Counted from the first letter of the stretch, positions 17,343-26,740 are shown. The stretch is 64,000 nucleotides of DNA from CAJQQK01 sp963696075 (GCA_963696075.1 CAVOJD010000030.1:148374-212373); one strand, 5' to 3'. Made by a program: numbers and translations. Notes: generated from the sequence alone by a model not told the origin.

Positions 17343-17738
17343 ATGTCGAAGAGTGAGCTTTACGAAAAGGGCGTCGCCATGCGGCAGCAGTTGCGGACGC
17401 CTGAAGAGTTCGAGAAGAACGCTTCGGAGTATGCGGCCAGCCCTGCGAAACAGGGCTTCATCGACATTGTGACCGAGACCGTGTTCGGTGCGCTTTGGAC
17501 ACGGCCGGGGCTCGACGTCAAGACGCGGACGCTGATCTGCGTCGTCTCCGACACTGCGACGGGGCGCTATCCGGAACTCGAGATCCACCTCAAGTTCGCG
17601 CTGCATCAAGGCTGGACAGAGGAGGAGTTGACCGAGACCCTCTATCATATGCTCGGCTATGTCGGGGCGCCGCTGGTCAGGGATGCGATCTTTGTCGCGG
17701 AGAAAGTGTTCGCGGAAGAACGCGCGAAGAAGGCCTGA
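17343..17738 (+). CDS. carboxymuconolactone decarboxylase (CMD) family protein
   Basis: The 131-residue all-alpha protein matches the CMD/AhpD-like fold: GALWTRPGLDVKTRTLICV, then RYPELEIHLKFALHQGWTEEELTETLYHMLGYVGAP. The E-x-x-x-H pair of true CMDs is kept, while the CxxC of AhpD is absent. The role is therefore lactone decarboxylation or a related isomerisation, not peroxidase repair. The ATG at 17343 with AGGAG (17330-17334) is chosen over an upstream in-frame start. It leads a three-gene plus-strand run with an amidohydrolase and a crotonase. Confidence 0.88.
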   Translation: MSKSELYEKGVAMRQQLRTPEEFEKNASEYAASPAKQGFIDIVTETVFGALWTRPGLDVKTRTLICVVSDTATGRYPELEIHLKFALHQGWTEEELTETLYHMLGYVGAPLVRDAIFVAEKVFAEERAKKA

Positions 17739-17791
17739 TGCGACATCAACTGCTCGCGGGCTGACCGACAACGGGCCCGATTGGAGGACGC

Positions 17792-18856
17792 GTGACCGAG
17801 AGATCTCAGCCGACGCAGGACGAACTTCACTATATTCCGGTCCGCAAGGACTGGCTCGCCAAGTACGCGGAAGAGGTGCTGGAGGCGGACCTCGCCATCA
17901 TCGATCCGCATCACCATCTCTGGGACCGGCCCGGCAATCGCTATCTGATCGATGACATTCTGGCGGATACGGGAAGCGGTCATAACATCGTTGCAACCGT
18001 TTTCGTGCAGTGCCGCGCGTTCCATCGCGCTGACGGGGAGGCGGCGATGCAGCCCGTGGGCGAGACGGAGTTCGTTGCCGGTGTCGCGGCGATGAGTGAG
18101 AGCGGCGCTTATGGTGCGACGCGGTTGTGCGAAGGCATCGTCGGGCATGCGGACCTCAATCTCGGCGAGGATGTCGAGCGGGTGCTGGTTGCCCATCAGC
18201 GCGCGGGCGGCGGGCGCTTTCGGGGCATTCGCCATATCGTTGCGTGGGAGGCGGACAAGGTCCTGATGAACCCGGCCTATGCGCCGCCGCAACATCAACT
18301 GGGGGAAGAGAAATTTCGCGCCGGCCTCAAGACGCTCGGGCGGATGGACCTGACGTTCGATGCCTGGCTCTACCATCCCCAGATCGATGATCTGACGGCG
18401 GCGGCGCGGGCGTGTCCGGCGACGCGGATTGTGCTGGATCACTGTGGCGGGCCGCTTGGGGCTGCCAGTTATCAGGGGCGGCGCGAGGAAGAGTTTCCGA
18501 AGTGGGCGGCGGCGATCCGCGAGCTTGCGACCTGTCCAAACGTTTACGTCAAGCTCGGTGGTCTTGGCATGCGCATCAACGGCTATGGCTTCGAGACTGC
18601 CGATATGCCGCCCTCGTCGGACGTGCTGGCGGCGGCCTGGAAGCCCTATATCGAAACCTGCATCGAGGCTTTTGGTGCGAAACGCTGCATGTTCGAGAGC
18701 AACTTCCCGGTCGACAAAGGCTCGTACAGCTATCAGGTGTTCTGGAATACGTGCAAGAAACTCGCCGCAGGAGCCTCACCTGAAGAGAAAGCGGATCTGT
18801 TTGCCGGGACGGCTGCCCGTTTCTATTCGATTACGAACCCGGGGGTGCCGGCCTGA
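17792..18856 (+). CDS. amidohydrolase family 2 (TIM-barrel) protein
   Basis: The 354-residue protein is a metal-dependent hydrolase or decarboxylase of the amidohydrolase-2 (ACMSD/LigI-like) group. The N-terminal metal motif IIDPHHHLWD (36-45), the barrel motif IVLDHCGGP and the C-terminal ESNFPVDKGSYSY are all present. Relatives hydrolyse lactones such as 2-pyrone-4,6-dicarboxylate or decarboxylate aromatic acids. With a CMD protein in front and a crotonase behind, a ring- or lactone-degrading pathway is plausible but inferred. The start is GTG at 17792. Confidence 0.88.
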   Translation: MTERSQPTQDELHYIPVRKDWLAKYAEEVLEADLAIIDPHHHLWDRPGNRYLIDDILADTGSGHNIVATVFVQCRAFHRADGEAAMQPVGETEFVAGVAAMSESGAYGATRLCEGIVGHADLNLGEDVERVLVAHQRAGGGRFRGIRHIVAWEADKVLMNPAYAPPQHQLGEEKFRAGLKTLGRMDLTFDAWLYHPQIDDLTAAARACPATRIVLDHCGGPLGAASYQGRREEEFPKWAAAIRELATCPNVYVKLGGLGMRINGYGFETADMPPSSDVLAAAWKPYIETCIEAFGAKRCMFESNFPVDKGSYSYQVFWNTCKKLAAGASPEEKADLFAGTAARFYSITNPGVPA

Positions 18857-18943
18857 AGGGGCCGGAATTGCCAATCGTAGAGAATGATCATGAGGGGTGG
18901 CGCCTGGTTGTCGGGTGCCAGCCAGGAACAATCGGGAGATTGC

Positions 18944-19735
18944 ATGAACGCCGAAAGCACGGCAGTTGCGACGACGCCGCAACTCGAAATTCGCAATGGG
19001 AAGGCAACGATCCGCCTTAACCGACCGGCACAGCATAATCGACTGGAGCCGGCCGACCTCAAAGAGTTGACGCGGATGTTTGAAGAACTCGGGCGCGATC
19101 CCGCGGTTCGGGTGCTGATCCTTACGGCGAGCGGCAAGAGCTTTTCGGCCGGGTTCCATCTTGGCGCGCTGGCGGATGATCCGGCGGCTGCCAAGGACTA
19201 CGACCCGGATGCGTTCGAGAACATGGTCAACGCGCTGGAGACGATGCCGACGCCGACGATCGCAGCGCTCAATGGCGGCACATACGGTGGCGCGACGGAT
19301 CTGGCGCTGGCGTGTGATTTCCGGATCGGCGTCGAGGGCATGCGCATGTTCATGCCGGCGGCGCGTCTGGGGATCATCTATTATGAGAGCGGGTTGCGCC
19401 GGTATATGAGCCGTCTCGGGCTCAATGCGGCCAAGCGGTTGTTCCTGACGGCGGAGACCATCGAGGCTGATGAACTGTTGGAGATCGGCTTCCTGACGGA
19501 GCTTGTCGCAGGGGATGAACTCGAGGCGCGGACGGATGCGCTGGCCTCGCAGATCGCGGCCAATGCGCCGATTGCGGTGGCGGGGCTGAAGCTGGCGATT
19601 ACGGCGCTGGCTCGTGGCACGTTCGATGCCGAAGCCCACCAGAAGATCCGCAAGAAGAGCGCAGACAGCGAGGACCACAAGGAGGCGATCGCGGCGTGGG
19701 GGGAAAAACGTCGTCCGGTGTTCAAGGGCCGGTGA
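18944..19735 (+). CDS. enoyl-CoA hydratase/isomerase (crotonase) family protein
   Basis: The 263-residue protein has the crotonase fold: SGKSFSAGFHLGAL (oxyanion loop) and AALNGGTYGGATDLALACDFRIG. The two catalytic glutamates of true hydratases (rat E144/E164) align with D119 and A139 here, so simple hydration of enoyl-CoA is doubtful. Another acyl-CoA reaction is more likely. The ATG at 18944 behind GGGAG is preferred to a start at 18884. It completes the CMD-amidohydrolase run and precedes selA by 84 nt. Confidence 0.86.
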   Translation: MNAESTAVATTPQLEIRNGKATIRLNRPAQHNRLEPADLKELTRMFEELGRDPAVRVLILTASGKSFSAGFHLGALADDPAAAKDYDPDAFENMVNALETMPTPTIAALNGGTYGGATDLALACDFRIGVEGMRMFMPAARLGIIYYESGLRRYMSRLGLNAAKRLFLTAETIEADELLEIGFLTELVAGDELEARTDALASQIAANAPIAVAGLKLAITALARGTFDAEAHQKIRKKSADSEDHKEAIAAWGEKRRPVFKGR

Positions 19736-19819
19736 GTTTGAGAGCATGGGCAACCTGCTTCATGCAATCTGCCGGGAATGTCTTGACAGTGCCGGTCCGC
19801 TCTCTTGAACTCGGTCCTC

Positions 19820-21235
19820 ATGAAAACAGATGATCCGCGTGCGCTGTTCGCTGCCCTGCCGGCGGTCGACCGCCTCCTCAACGAGGGGGCGGCGGCGCCG
19901 TTGATTGCCGAGTTTGGGCGACATGCTGTCACCGCTGCCATTCGCGATGCGCTTTCTGGGCTTCGTGATGCGTTGCGGGGCGGGGTGGCGGCTGATGTCT
20001 CGCCCGAGGCGGTGCTTCGTCAGGTTGCGGGGGTGTTGGCTGCGGCGCAAGCGCCGTCGCTGCGGCCGGTGTACAACCTGACCGGCACGGTGCTGCACAC
20101 CAATCTCGGCCGGGCGGCGTTGCCGCAGGAGGCGATTGACGCGGTCGTCGCGGTGGCGCGGGGGGCGAGCAATCTCGAGTTTGACCTGGCGCGCGGGCGG
20201 CGCGGCGACCGCGATGACCACATCGCAGACCAGATCATCCGGATTACAGGCGCTGAGGCGGCGACCGTCGTCAACAACAATGCGGCTGCGGTGCTGCTCA
20301 CCCTCAACACGCTCGGGATCGGTGAGGGGGTTGCAGTTTCGCGGGGGGAACTCGTCGAGATCGGCGGGTCTTTCCGTATCCCTGATGTCATGGCGCGGGC
20401 GGGCTGCCGGCTCGTGGAAGTGGGGACGACGAACCGGACGCATGAGAAGGATTTCACCGCCGCGCTGGAAGACGGTGCGCGCGTGATCATGAAGGTTCAC
20501 ACGTCCAACTATGTGATCGAGGGGTTTACGGCCGAGGTGGCGGAAGACCGGCTTGCCGCAATTGCCCATGCGGCCGGCGTGCCGTTCATCAATGATCTTG
20601 GCAGTGGCACGCTGGTCGACCTTGAACGTTACGGTCTACCGCACGAGCCGACGCCGATGGAGGCGCTGGCGGCGGGCGCGGATGTGGTGACGTTTTCGGG
20701 CGACAAACTTCTCGGGGGGCCGCAGGCCGGCATCATTTGCGGGCGCCGTGATCTGATCGACCGGATCAAGCGCAATCCGATGAAGCGAGCGCTGCGTCTC
20801 GACAAAATGACGATTGCGGCGCTGGGGGCTGTGCTTGGTCTTTATAGCGATCCAGACCGCCTGGCTGAGCGGCTGCCGACGCTTCGGTGGCTGACACGGC
20901 CGATTGCTGCGATTGACGGTGTGGCCAACGCCGTGCGCGACCGGCTGGTCGATGTCGTCGGTGGCACTTTTGCATGTTGTGTTGCTGACTGCGACAGCCA
21001 GATCGGCTCCGGCGCCCTGCCGACGCGAACCGTGCCGAGCCGTGCGGTTGCGATCGGCCCCCATGGCGAGGCGGGGCAGGGGATGTCGATCGAGACGCTC
21101 GCGGAGCGGTTCCGGCACCTGCCGATGCCGGTCATTGGCCGTTTGAACGAGGGGCGCCTGCTGCTCGACATGCGGTGTCTCGATGATGTCGAGGGCTTTC
21201 TGGAGACCGTCGGCGGATTGGAGATCAACGGATGA
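19820..21235 (+). CDS. selA: L-seryl-tRNA(Sec) selenium transferase
   Basis: SelA is the PLP enzyme that converts Ser-tRNA(Sec) to Sec-tRNA(Sec) with selenophosphate. The 471-residue protein has all hallmarks: VYNLTGTVLHTNLGRA, NNNAAAVLLTL, VGTTNRTH, NDLGSGTL and the PLP lysine in TFSGDKLLGGPQAG. That lysine is residue 296 counting from the ATG at 19820, nearly the same place as E. coli K295. A TTG at 19805 in frame is a weaker alternative. selB starts inside its stop (ATGA overlap), so the two are translationally coupled. Confidence 0.97.
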   Translation: MKTDDPRALFAALPAVDRLLNEGAAAPLIAEFGRHAVTAAIRDALSGLRDALRGGVAADVSPEAVLRQVAGVLAAAQAPSLRPVYNLTGTVLHTNLGRAALPQEAIDAVVAVARGASNLEFDLARGRRGDRDDHIADQIIRITGAEAATVVNNNAAAVLLTLNTLGIGEGVAVSRGELVEIGGSFRIPDVMARAGCRLVEVGTTNRTHEKDFTAALEDGARVIMKVHTSNYVIEGFTAEVAEDRLAAIAHAAGVPFINDLGSGTLVDLERYGLPHEPTPMEALAAGADVVTFSGDKLLGGPQAGIICGRRDLIDRIKRNPMKRALRLDKMTIAALGAVLGLYSDPDRLAERLPTLRWLTRPIAAIDGVANAVRDRLVDVVGGTFACCVADCDSQIGSGALPTRTVPSRAVAIGPHGEAGQGMSIETLAERFRHLPMPVIGRLNEGRLLLDMRCLDDVEGFLETVGGLEING

Positions 21236-23178
21236 TCGTTGCCACCGCTGGTCATGTCGATCACGGCAAGACGACGCTGATCCGGGCGTTGACGGGGACC
21301 GATACCGACCGGTTGGCGGAAGAGAAACGGCGCGGGCTCACGATCGACCTTGGCTTTGCCTATCTGGCGACGAGCGAGGCGCGTGAGGACGGTGATGGTG
21401 CCGGTGATGGTGAGCCGATCGGGTTCATCGACGTGCCGGGACATGAGCGCTTCATCCGCAACATGGTGTGTGGGGTTGCGGGGATTGATTTCGCGCTTTT
21501 CATTATTGCCGCCGATGATGGGATCATGCCGCAGACGCGGGAGCATCTCGCGATCCTGGATTTGTTCGGGATCCGGCGGGGCATGGTCGCGCTGACGAAG
21601 GTCGACAGGGTCGATGCGGGCCGCGTCGCGGGGGTGAGGGAGGACGTCGAAGCGCTTCTGGCGCAGACGTCACTTGCCGGGGCGCCGGTGGTTGCGGTTT
21701 CGGCTGCGACGGGGATGGGTGTCGATCAGGTGCGCAACCGGCTGCTGGAGGAAGCGCGGAAGACGGATCAACGCGCATCGGCTGGAAATTTCCGGTTGGC
21801 GGTCGATCGCCGCTTTGCTGTGACGGGCGCCGGGCTGGTGGTGACGGGGACGGCGTTTTCCGGGCGTTGCCAGGTCGGTGACACGGTGCGATTGCAGGGC
21901 GGCGGCCATGATTGGCGGATCAGGGGCATTCGGGCGCAATCGCGTGAAGCGGGCCGGGCATCGGCGGGCCAGCGGGTCGCGCTCAATCTGACGGGACCGA
22001 ACCTCTCGCGGGATGTGGTGCGGCGCGGCGATTGGATCGTGGCGGGTGATGTGCCGGCGCCGGCGGTCAAGATCGATGTGCGGTTGACGGTGCTTGCAAG
22101 CGAGGAGAAGGCGTTGGCGCATTGGACGCCAGTGCACGTTCATCTCGGTGCGGCGGAGACGACGGGGCGTGTTGCGGTTCTTGGCGCAAAGTCGATTGCG
22201 CCGGGAGAGCAGGGGTTGGCCCAACTGGTTCTTGATGCGCCTCTGGGCGCTGTGGCCGGCGATGGTTTCATTATTCGCGATCAGTCAGCCAAGCGCACGC
22301 TTGGCGGCGGGCGCGTCGTCGACCTTTTTCCGCCGCGACGGGGACGCGCACAGCCGGCGCGGCTTGCCCAACTCGAGGCTCTCAGGGAGCCGGATCATAA
22401 GCGGGCGCTGCGGCGGCTGGCCGAGGTTTCTCCGGCCGGTGTCGACGTTGGCGCTTTCGCGATGACGCGGAACCTCACGCTCCCCGAACGGGCCGGTCTG
22501 ATCGACGGATTCGAGGGACGGCTGGTTGAGACGGATGGGGGGGCGCGTGCGTTCTCGATGCCGGCGTGGGAGGCAATTTGTGCGACGATTACTTCGACGC
22601 TCGAGCTTTGGCACAAGCAGCACCCCGAGCAGATCGGGCCGGGCGAAGAGCAGCTTCTGGCGGCGGCCAAGCTCAAGGCGCTGGCGCCGATCGCCAGGGC
22701 TGTTGCAGGCGCGCTGAGCGATGACGGCGTGTTGGTCAGGGAGCGGCTGGGACTGAGACGGCCGAACCATCAGGCCGGTTTTACCGGGCCGGATCAGGCG
22801 CTGTGGCTGAAGATAAAGAGTGCGATCGAGCGTGAGGCCATCCGGCCGCGGAGCCTCAATGAGATCGCGGATGCGACCGGCCTTGCGGGGCGGCGGCTTG
22901 AGGACTTTCTGAAGACGGCGGGGCGGCACGGGCTCGTCCACCGTATTTCGAAGACGCGCTATGTCACGCAAGGCATGCTCGATGAACTTGCCGGGATCGC
23001 GCGGGCCAGTGCGGCGGCGAGTCCGGATGGTGCGTTTGATGCCCGGGCGTATCGCGATGCGAGCGGCATCGGGCGCAACATGACGATCGAGGTGCTGGAA
23101 TATCTCGACAAGGTGGGGGTGACGGTTCGGCGTGGCGACAAGCGCGTGGCGAAGGACGCGGTTGCGCCGTCAAGTTGA
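21232..23178 (+). CDS. selB: selenocysteine-specific elongation factor SelB
   Basis: The 648-residue GTPase carries Sec-tRNA to the ribosome at UGA codons marked by a SECIS. It has the P-loop GHVDHGKT (7-14), the switch segment EEKRRGLTIDLGFAYL, DVPGHERFIRNM and the nucleotide-specificity TKVD. EF-Tu-like domains 2 and 3 follow, then C-terminal winged-helix repeats that bind SECIS RNA (from about residue 400: LLAAAKLKALAPIARA, LNEIADATGLAGRRLEDFL, FDARAYRDASGIGRNM). It is slightly longer than E. coli SelB (614), partly from an acidic insert near residue 50. It overlaps selA by 4 nt. Confidence 0.97.
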   Translation: MIVATAGHVDHGKTTLIRALTGTDTDRLAEEKRRGLTIDLGFAYLATSEAREDGDGAGDGEPIGFIDVPGHERFIRNMVCGVAGIDFALFIIAADDGIMPQTREHLAILDLFGIRRGMVALTKVDRVDAGRVAGVREDVEALLAQTSLAGAPVVAVSAATGMGVDQVRNRLLEEARKTDQRASAGNFRLAVDRRFAVTGAGLVVTGTAFSGRCQVGDTVRLQGGGHDWRIRGIRAQSREAGRASAGQRVALNLTGPNLSRDVVRRGDWIVAGDVPAPAVKIDVRLTVLASEEKALAHWTPVHVHLGAAETTGRVAVLGAKSIAPGEQGLAQLVLDAPLGAVAGDGFIIRDQSAKRTLGGGRVVDLFPPRRGRAQPARLAQLEALREPDHKRALRRLAEVSPAGVDVGAFAMTRNLTLPERAGLIDGFEGRLVETDGGARAFSMPAWEAICATITSTLELWHKQHPEQIGPGEEQLLAAAKLKALAPIARAVAGALSDDGVLVRERLGLRRPNHQAGFTGPDQALWLKIKSAIEREAIRPRSLNEIADATGLAGRRLEDFLKTAGRHGLVHRISKTRYVTQGMLDELAGIARASAAASPDGAFDARAYRDASGIGRNMTIEVLEYLDKVGVTVRRGDKRVAKDAVAPSS

Positions 23179-23237
23179 CCGGCCCGTGTTGATGTCGGTG
23201 GCAGGTGCAGAACGATCGCAGCGGGAGAGCGAGAGGT

Positions 23238-24551
23238 TCAGTCGTCCCGGAAGGCGCGATGGACCTGATCGGCGATCGGTTTCGTCAGGTAGGAGATCAC
23301 GGTGCGCGCCTGGCCGGTCATGAGGACCTCGGCGGGCATGCCCGGCTTGATCTCGACGTCGCCGAGCCGCTTCAACTCTTCCGCTGGCAGCTTGATGCGA
23401 ACCGAATAGAACGGCGCCGTGCCATCCTCGCCGCCAGATTGATCGGAGGCGATGCGGATGATCTGGCCGGTCAGTTCCGGGGTGGTGCGCTGGTTGAAGG
23501 CGGTGAAGCGCACGCGGGCCGTCATGCCGGTCCAAAGCTGATCGCGGTCTGCAAGGTTGACGTGGGCATCGACGACGAGGGTTGCAGCCGTTGGCACGAT
23601 CTGGGCAATGGTTGCGCCGGGCTTTACGACGCCGCTGACGGTGTGGAACATCAATTCGTGGATCGTGCCTGGATCGCTCGCGCGGATGGTCAGTTTGTCG
23701 AAGCGGTCGCGGCCGGCCGTGAGGCGCTCATTGAGCTGCTGTAGTTCTGCTTCGATTGCCTCGAGCTCTTTCAGGATCTCGTTGCGGCTGGTGACGTCGA
23801 GGGCTGCAATCTGAAGCTCGGTTTCCTTGACGCGGCCTTTGGCGCTCGCAATTTCGGCTTCGGTTCGTCCGAGCAGGCCGCGCTTTTCGGATGTCTCGCG
23901 CTTGAGATTGTTATACCGGCGCAGGCCGACGAGCTGGCGCTTACGCAAGTCCTCGAGGCTGGCCAGTTCCTTGTCGAGATATTCGAGCTCGATGACGGCT
24001 GCCTGCTGGATCTGCTTCAGGCCCTCGATTTCCTGGGAGAGTTGGCGGACGCGCTCGTTGAGCTGTTTGTGTTGGCTGCGTCTGAGAGCGAGCCGTGAGG
24101 TCAAGAGTTGCTGCTGGGTTTCGATGATCTCGGTGAGTTCGCGGTCGGCGGCGGCTTCCGCTTTCAGGCTTTCAGAGAGGTTGAGATCAGGTTGGTTGTC
24201 GCGTTCAGCGGACAGGCGCGCGCGGCGTATCGTGTAGTCGAACACGCGTTTTTCAAGACCGCTGATTTCGGCCGCGAGCTGCGTCCCGTCCAGACGGATC
24301 AGGACATCGCCGGCTTTGACGCGGTCACCATCGGTGACGTTGATTTCGGAGATGAAGCCGCCGGTTTCGTGCTGGATGGCTTTGCGCGAGGCCTCGACGA
24401 CGATTGTTGCCGGCGCGACGACGGCGTTGTCGAGGGAGGCGAGTGCCGCCCAGCCGCCGATGCCGCCGGTCAAAACGAGCGCAAGCACAGTGCCGACAAC
24501 AATTTCGTGGCGGATCGAGTGAAAGATCGCCTGCGACCTAGTTGACTTCAC
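23238..24551 (-). CDS. T1SS periplasmic adaptor (HlyD/PrtE family), first copy
   Basis: The 437-residue membrane-fusion protein links the inner-membrane ABC exporter to the outer-membrane channel. It has one transmembrane helix (about 20-42, VVGTVLALVLTGGIGGWAAL), a biotinyl-lipoyl-like element (GGFISEINVTDGDRVKAGDVLIRLDG), a long coiled coil (about 90-280) and the HlyD C-terminal block (TTPELTGQIIRIASDQSGG, IKPGMPAEVLM). The start is taken as GTG 24551, which overlaps the end of the ABC gene by 14 nt. It is clearly similar to the adaptor at 45622-46938. No TolC-type gene is in the window. Confidence 0.9.
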   Translation of the reverse strand: MKSTRSQAIFHSIRHEIVVGTVLALVLTGGIGGWAALASLDNAVVAPATIVVEASRKAIQHETGGFISEINVTDGDRVKAGDVLIRLDGTQLAAEISGLEKRVFDYTIRRARLSAERDNQPDLNLSESLKAEAAADRELTEIIETQQQLLTSRLALRRSQHKQLNERVRQLSQEIEGLKQIQQAAVIELEYLDKELASLEDLRKRQLVGLRRYNNLKRETSEKRGLLGRTEAEIASAKGRVKETELQIAALDVTSRNEILKELEAIEAELQQLNERLTAGRDRFDKLTIRASDPGTIHELMFHTVSGVVKPGATIAQIVPTAATLVVDAHVNLADRDQLWTGMTARVRFTAFNQRTTPELTGQIIRIASDQSGGEDGTAPFYSVRIKLPAEELKRLGDVEIKPGMPAEVLMTGQARTVISYLTKPIADQVHRAFRDD

Positions 24552-26283
24552 GCAATTCTCCCGTTTTCTCCGCCGTCTGCTGGTGCTTGTCGCGCAGGCG
24601 TTCGAGGACGGTCTTGGTGTCACCGAAAATCACGGGACGGTTGTTTGCGACCTGAAGGAGCTTGTTCACGTCGCCAAGCAGGGTGGCGCGGTGTGTGACG
24701 ACGATCACGATCGAGCCGGAAGCACGGAGTTGGCGGATTGTCCGGGCGAGGGCGCGCTCGCCGATGGCGTCCATGTTGGAATTGGGTTCGTCGAGGATGA
24801 CGAAGAACGGGGAGCCGTAAACGGCGCGGGCGAGGGCGATGCGCTGGCGTTCGCCGCCGGACAGGGAGATGCCACCGGGACCGATCAGCATTTCGTAGCC
24901 GCCCGGTTTCTGGGTGATCAGGTCGTGGACCATGGCGAGCTTGGCTGCGTTGACGATACTCTCGCCGTCTGCGTCAGGATCAAAGCGGGCAATGTTCTGG
25001 GCGATGGTGCCAGGGAAAAGGTCGATATCCTGTGGGAGGTAACCGATGAACTGGCCCTGCTGCTTCTTCGACCATTGGTCGAGGGTGGCGCCGTCCAAGC
25101 GGACTTCGCCGGACAGGACCGGCGCCAAGCCGAGCAGGCCCCGTATCAGAGTCGACTTGCCGCCACCGCTCGGGCCGATGATGCCGAGGCCGTCGCCGGC
25201 CTTCAAGGTGAAGGAGGTCTCGTCCATCAGCATGGTTTCGCCGTCGGGGCTTGCGACCGACAGGCTGTTGACCGTGAGCGTTTCCTTGGGCAGCGCGAGG
25301 ACGCTGGTCTCCGGGGCGCCGGGCGTAACGGAGAGCGTTTCCTTCAGGCGGTTATAGGCCTGATGGGCATTGGTGATGACGCGCCACTGGGCGATCGACT
25401 GGTCGATGGGTGCAAGCGCGCGGGCAAAGATGATGGATGCGGCAATGAGCGCGCCGGGGGAGAGCTCATTCGCGATGACGAGGTAGGCGCCAAGTCCGAG
25501 CACCGCAGACTGGAGAATGAGGCGCAGCGTCTTGGCGGCGGACGAGAACATCGACTGCCAGTCGGAGGCGCTCGTTTGGACCACCACACGCCGGTCATGG
25601 GCGCCCCGCCAGAGCCGCTGGACGTTGCCGAGCATGCCCATCGCCTGGAGTGGCTCGACCTGCTGGCGCGAGGCGCGCATCAGGAGATCTTCGGTCGAGG
25701 CATGTTCGGCCGCCTGCAGATTGCGGCGGTGGGAGATGGCCTGGCTGACGATGGCGATGCCTATCAGCAGGGCCGCACCAAACAACCCGAGCAGGCCGAG
25801 GATCGGATGGAGCAGGAAGATGATGGCGAGGTAGAACGGGAACCAGGGAACGTCGAACAGGGTTGCGAGCGCGGGGCTCGAGACGAATTGCTGCACAGCC
25901 TTGAGGTCACCGGCAGCCGAGGCGCCGGCGGTTCGCTGGGTTGCCGTGTTGTCGAAGGCGATTTCGGCCAGATCGTCGTCGAAGGCCTGGCCGAGGCGCG
26001 TGAGCAGGCGCGAGCGGATCCATTCAAACACGCCATAGAAAAGGTAGAGTACGACCGCGAGCAGGGCGAGGGCCACCAAAGTTGCGACGCTGCGGCTGGT
26101 CAGGACGCGATCGTAAATCTGGAGCATGAAGAACGGGCCAGTGAGCAGCAGCACGTTCATGATGCAGCTGAATACGCCAATCCCGATGAGACCCTGGCGG
26201 CAGGATCTCAGCGCGGCTTCGACGGGCCGCCGTTCGACAATGCTTTGAGCAGCACCACTTGCTGCTTCCGCTGATGCTTTCAC
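24538..26283 (-). CDS. T1SS permease/ATPase (PrtD-like ABC exporter), first copy
   Basis: The 581-residue half-transporter has six transmembrane helices (starting GIGVFSCIMNVLLLTGPFFMLQ) and a C-terminal ATPase: Walker A GPSGGGKSTL, signature LSGGERQRIALA and Walker B FVILDEPNSNMD. It has no peptidase C39 domain, so substrates carry a C-terminal signal. The start chosen is GTG 26283 behind GGGGAGG; the frame opens at 26358. It is paralogous to the exporter at 43920. No recognisable substrate gene lies next to this pair, which sits between selB and selC. Confidence 0.92.
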   Translation of the reverse strand: MKASAEAASGAAQSIVERRPVEAALRSCRQGLIGIGVFSCIMNVLLLTGPFFMLQIYDRVLTSRSVATLVALALLAVVLYLFYGVFEWIRSRLLTRLGQAFDDDLAEIAFDNTATQRTAGASAAGDLKAVQQFVSSPALATLFDVPWFPFYLAIIFLLHPILGLLGLFGAALLIGIAIVSQAISHRRNLQAAEHASTEDLLMRASRQQVEPLQAMGMLGNVQRLWRGAHDRRVVVQTSASDWQSMFSSAAKTLRLILQSAVLGLGAYLVIANELSPGALIAASIIFARALAPIDQSIAQWRVITNAHQAYNRLKETLSVTPGAPETSVLALPKETLTVNSLSVASPDGETMLMDETSFTLKAGDGLGIIGPSGGGKSTLIRGLLGLAPVLSGEVRLDGATLDQWSKKQQGQFIGYLPQDIDLFPGTIAQNIARFDPDADGESIVNAAKLAMVHDLITQKPGGYEMLIGPGGISLSGGERQRIALARAVYGSPFFVILDEPNSNMDAIGERALARTIRQLRASGSIVIVVTHRATLLGDVNKLLQVANNRPVIFGDTKTVLERLRDKHQQTAEKTGELREVN

Positions 26284-26644
26284 GGGCGCCCTCCCCGGGC
26301 GATCCTGGCCGCAGGATGATCGTGGCAGGTTGCCGACTGCCGTTGGTTTGCGACCCAAAAGTTCAAGTCATTCGTTGTCCAGCCTTGCGGCACGTGAGGC
26401 GACGATCAATTCGGCAATGTCTCCAAGATCAGATAACGCATTGATGGATCGCTTGGAAGCCAACGGGGAGCCGCCGCTGTGTGTGCGTGTTATTGAGCAA
26501 CGCGCAGCGGTCCCGGCGGCACGAAGTGTGGCTTCCGGGGGATTGATCGCATTGCCCGAATAGCACGCCGGCGCCATCGATGGGGCTTGGCAGCTTGTTT
26601 GGTTTCACTCTAAGCTGAAACCATGACCTTTTGATTTCGTTTGA
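26284..26644. other. intergenic region between T1SS genes and tRNA-Sec
   Basis: This 361-nt gap shows no supported gene. It should carry the minus-strand T1SS promoter and the plus-strand selC promoter. TTGATTT at 26631-26637 lies too close to the tRNA to be a -35 box. Confidence 0.3.
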
Positions 26645-26740
26645 GGAAGAGAATCGCACCCTGGTGGGGCGCCCGGTCTTCAAAACCGGTGGGGGGCGTC
26701 AGACGTCCCTGGTGGGTTCGACTCCCACTCTTTTCCGCCA
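26645..26740 (+). tRNA. selC: tRNA-Sec (anticodon UCA)
   Basis: This 96-nt tRNA has the bacterial 8+5 selenocysteine form. The 8-bp acceptor GGAAGAGA (26645-26652) pairs with TCTTTTCC (26729-26736), followed by discriminator G and CCA. The anticodon arm is CCGGT-CTTCAAA-ACCGG with UCA at 26680-26682. There is a long variable arm (TGGGGGGCGTC-AGACGTCCCT region), and the T arm is GTGGG-TTCGACT-CCCAC. It decodes UGA with SelB. Confidence 0.96.

Noticed and set aside
24583..26274. 563-codon plus-strand frame opposite the first ABC exporter
   Set aside because: The minus strand encodes a full ABC exporter with Walker motifs; the plus frame is a GC-skew shadow.
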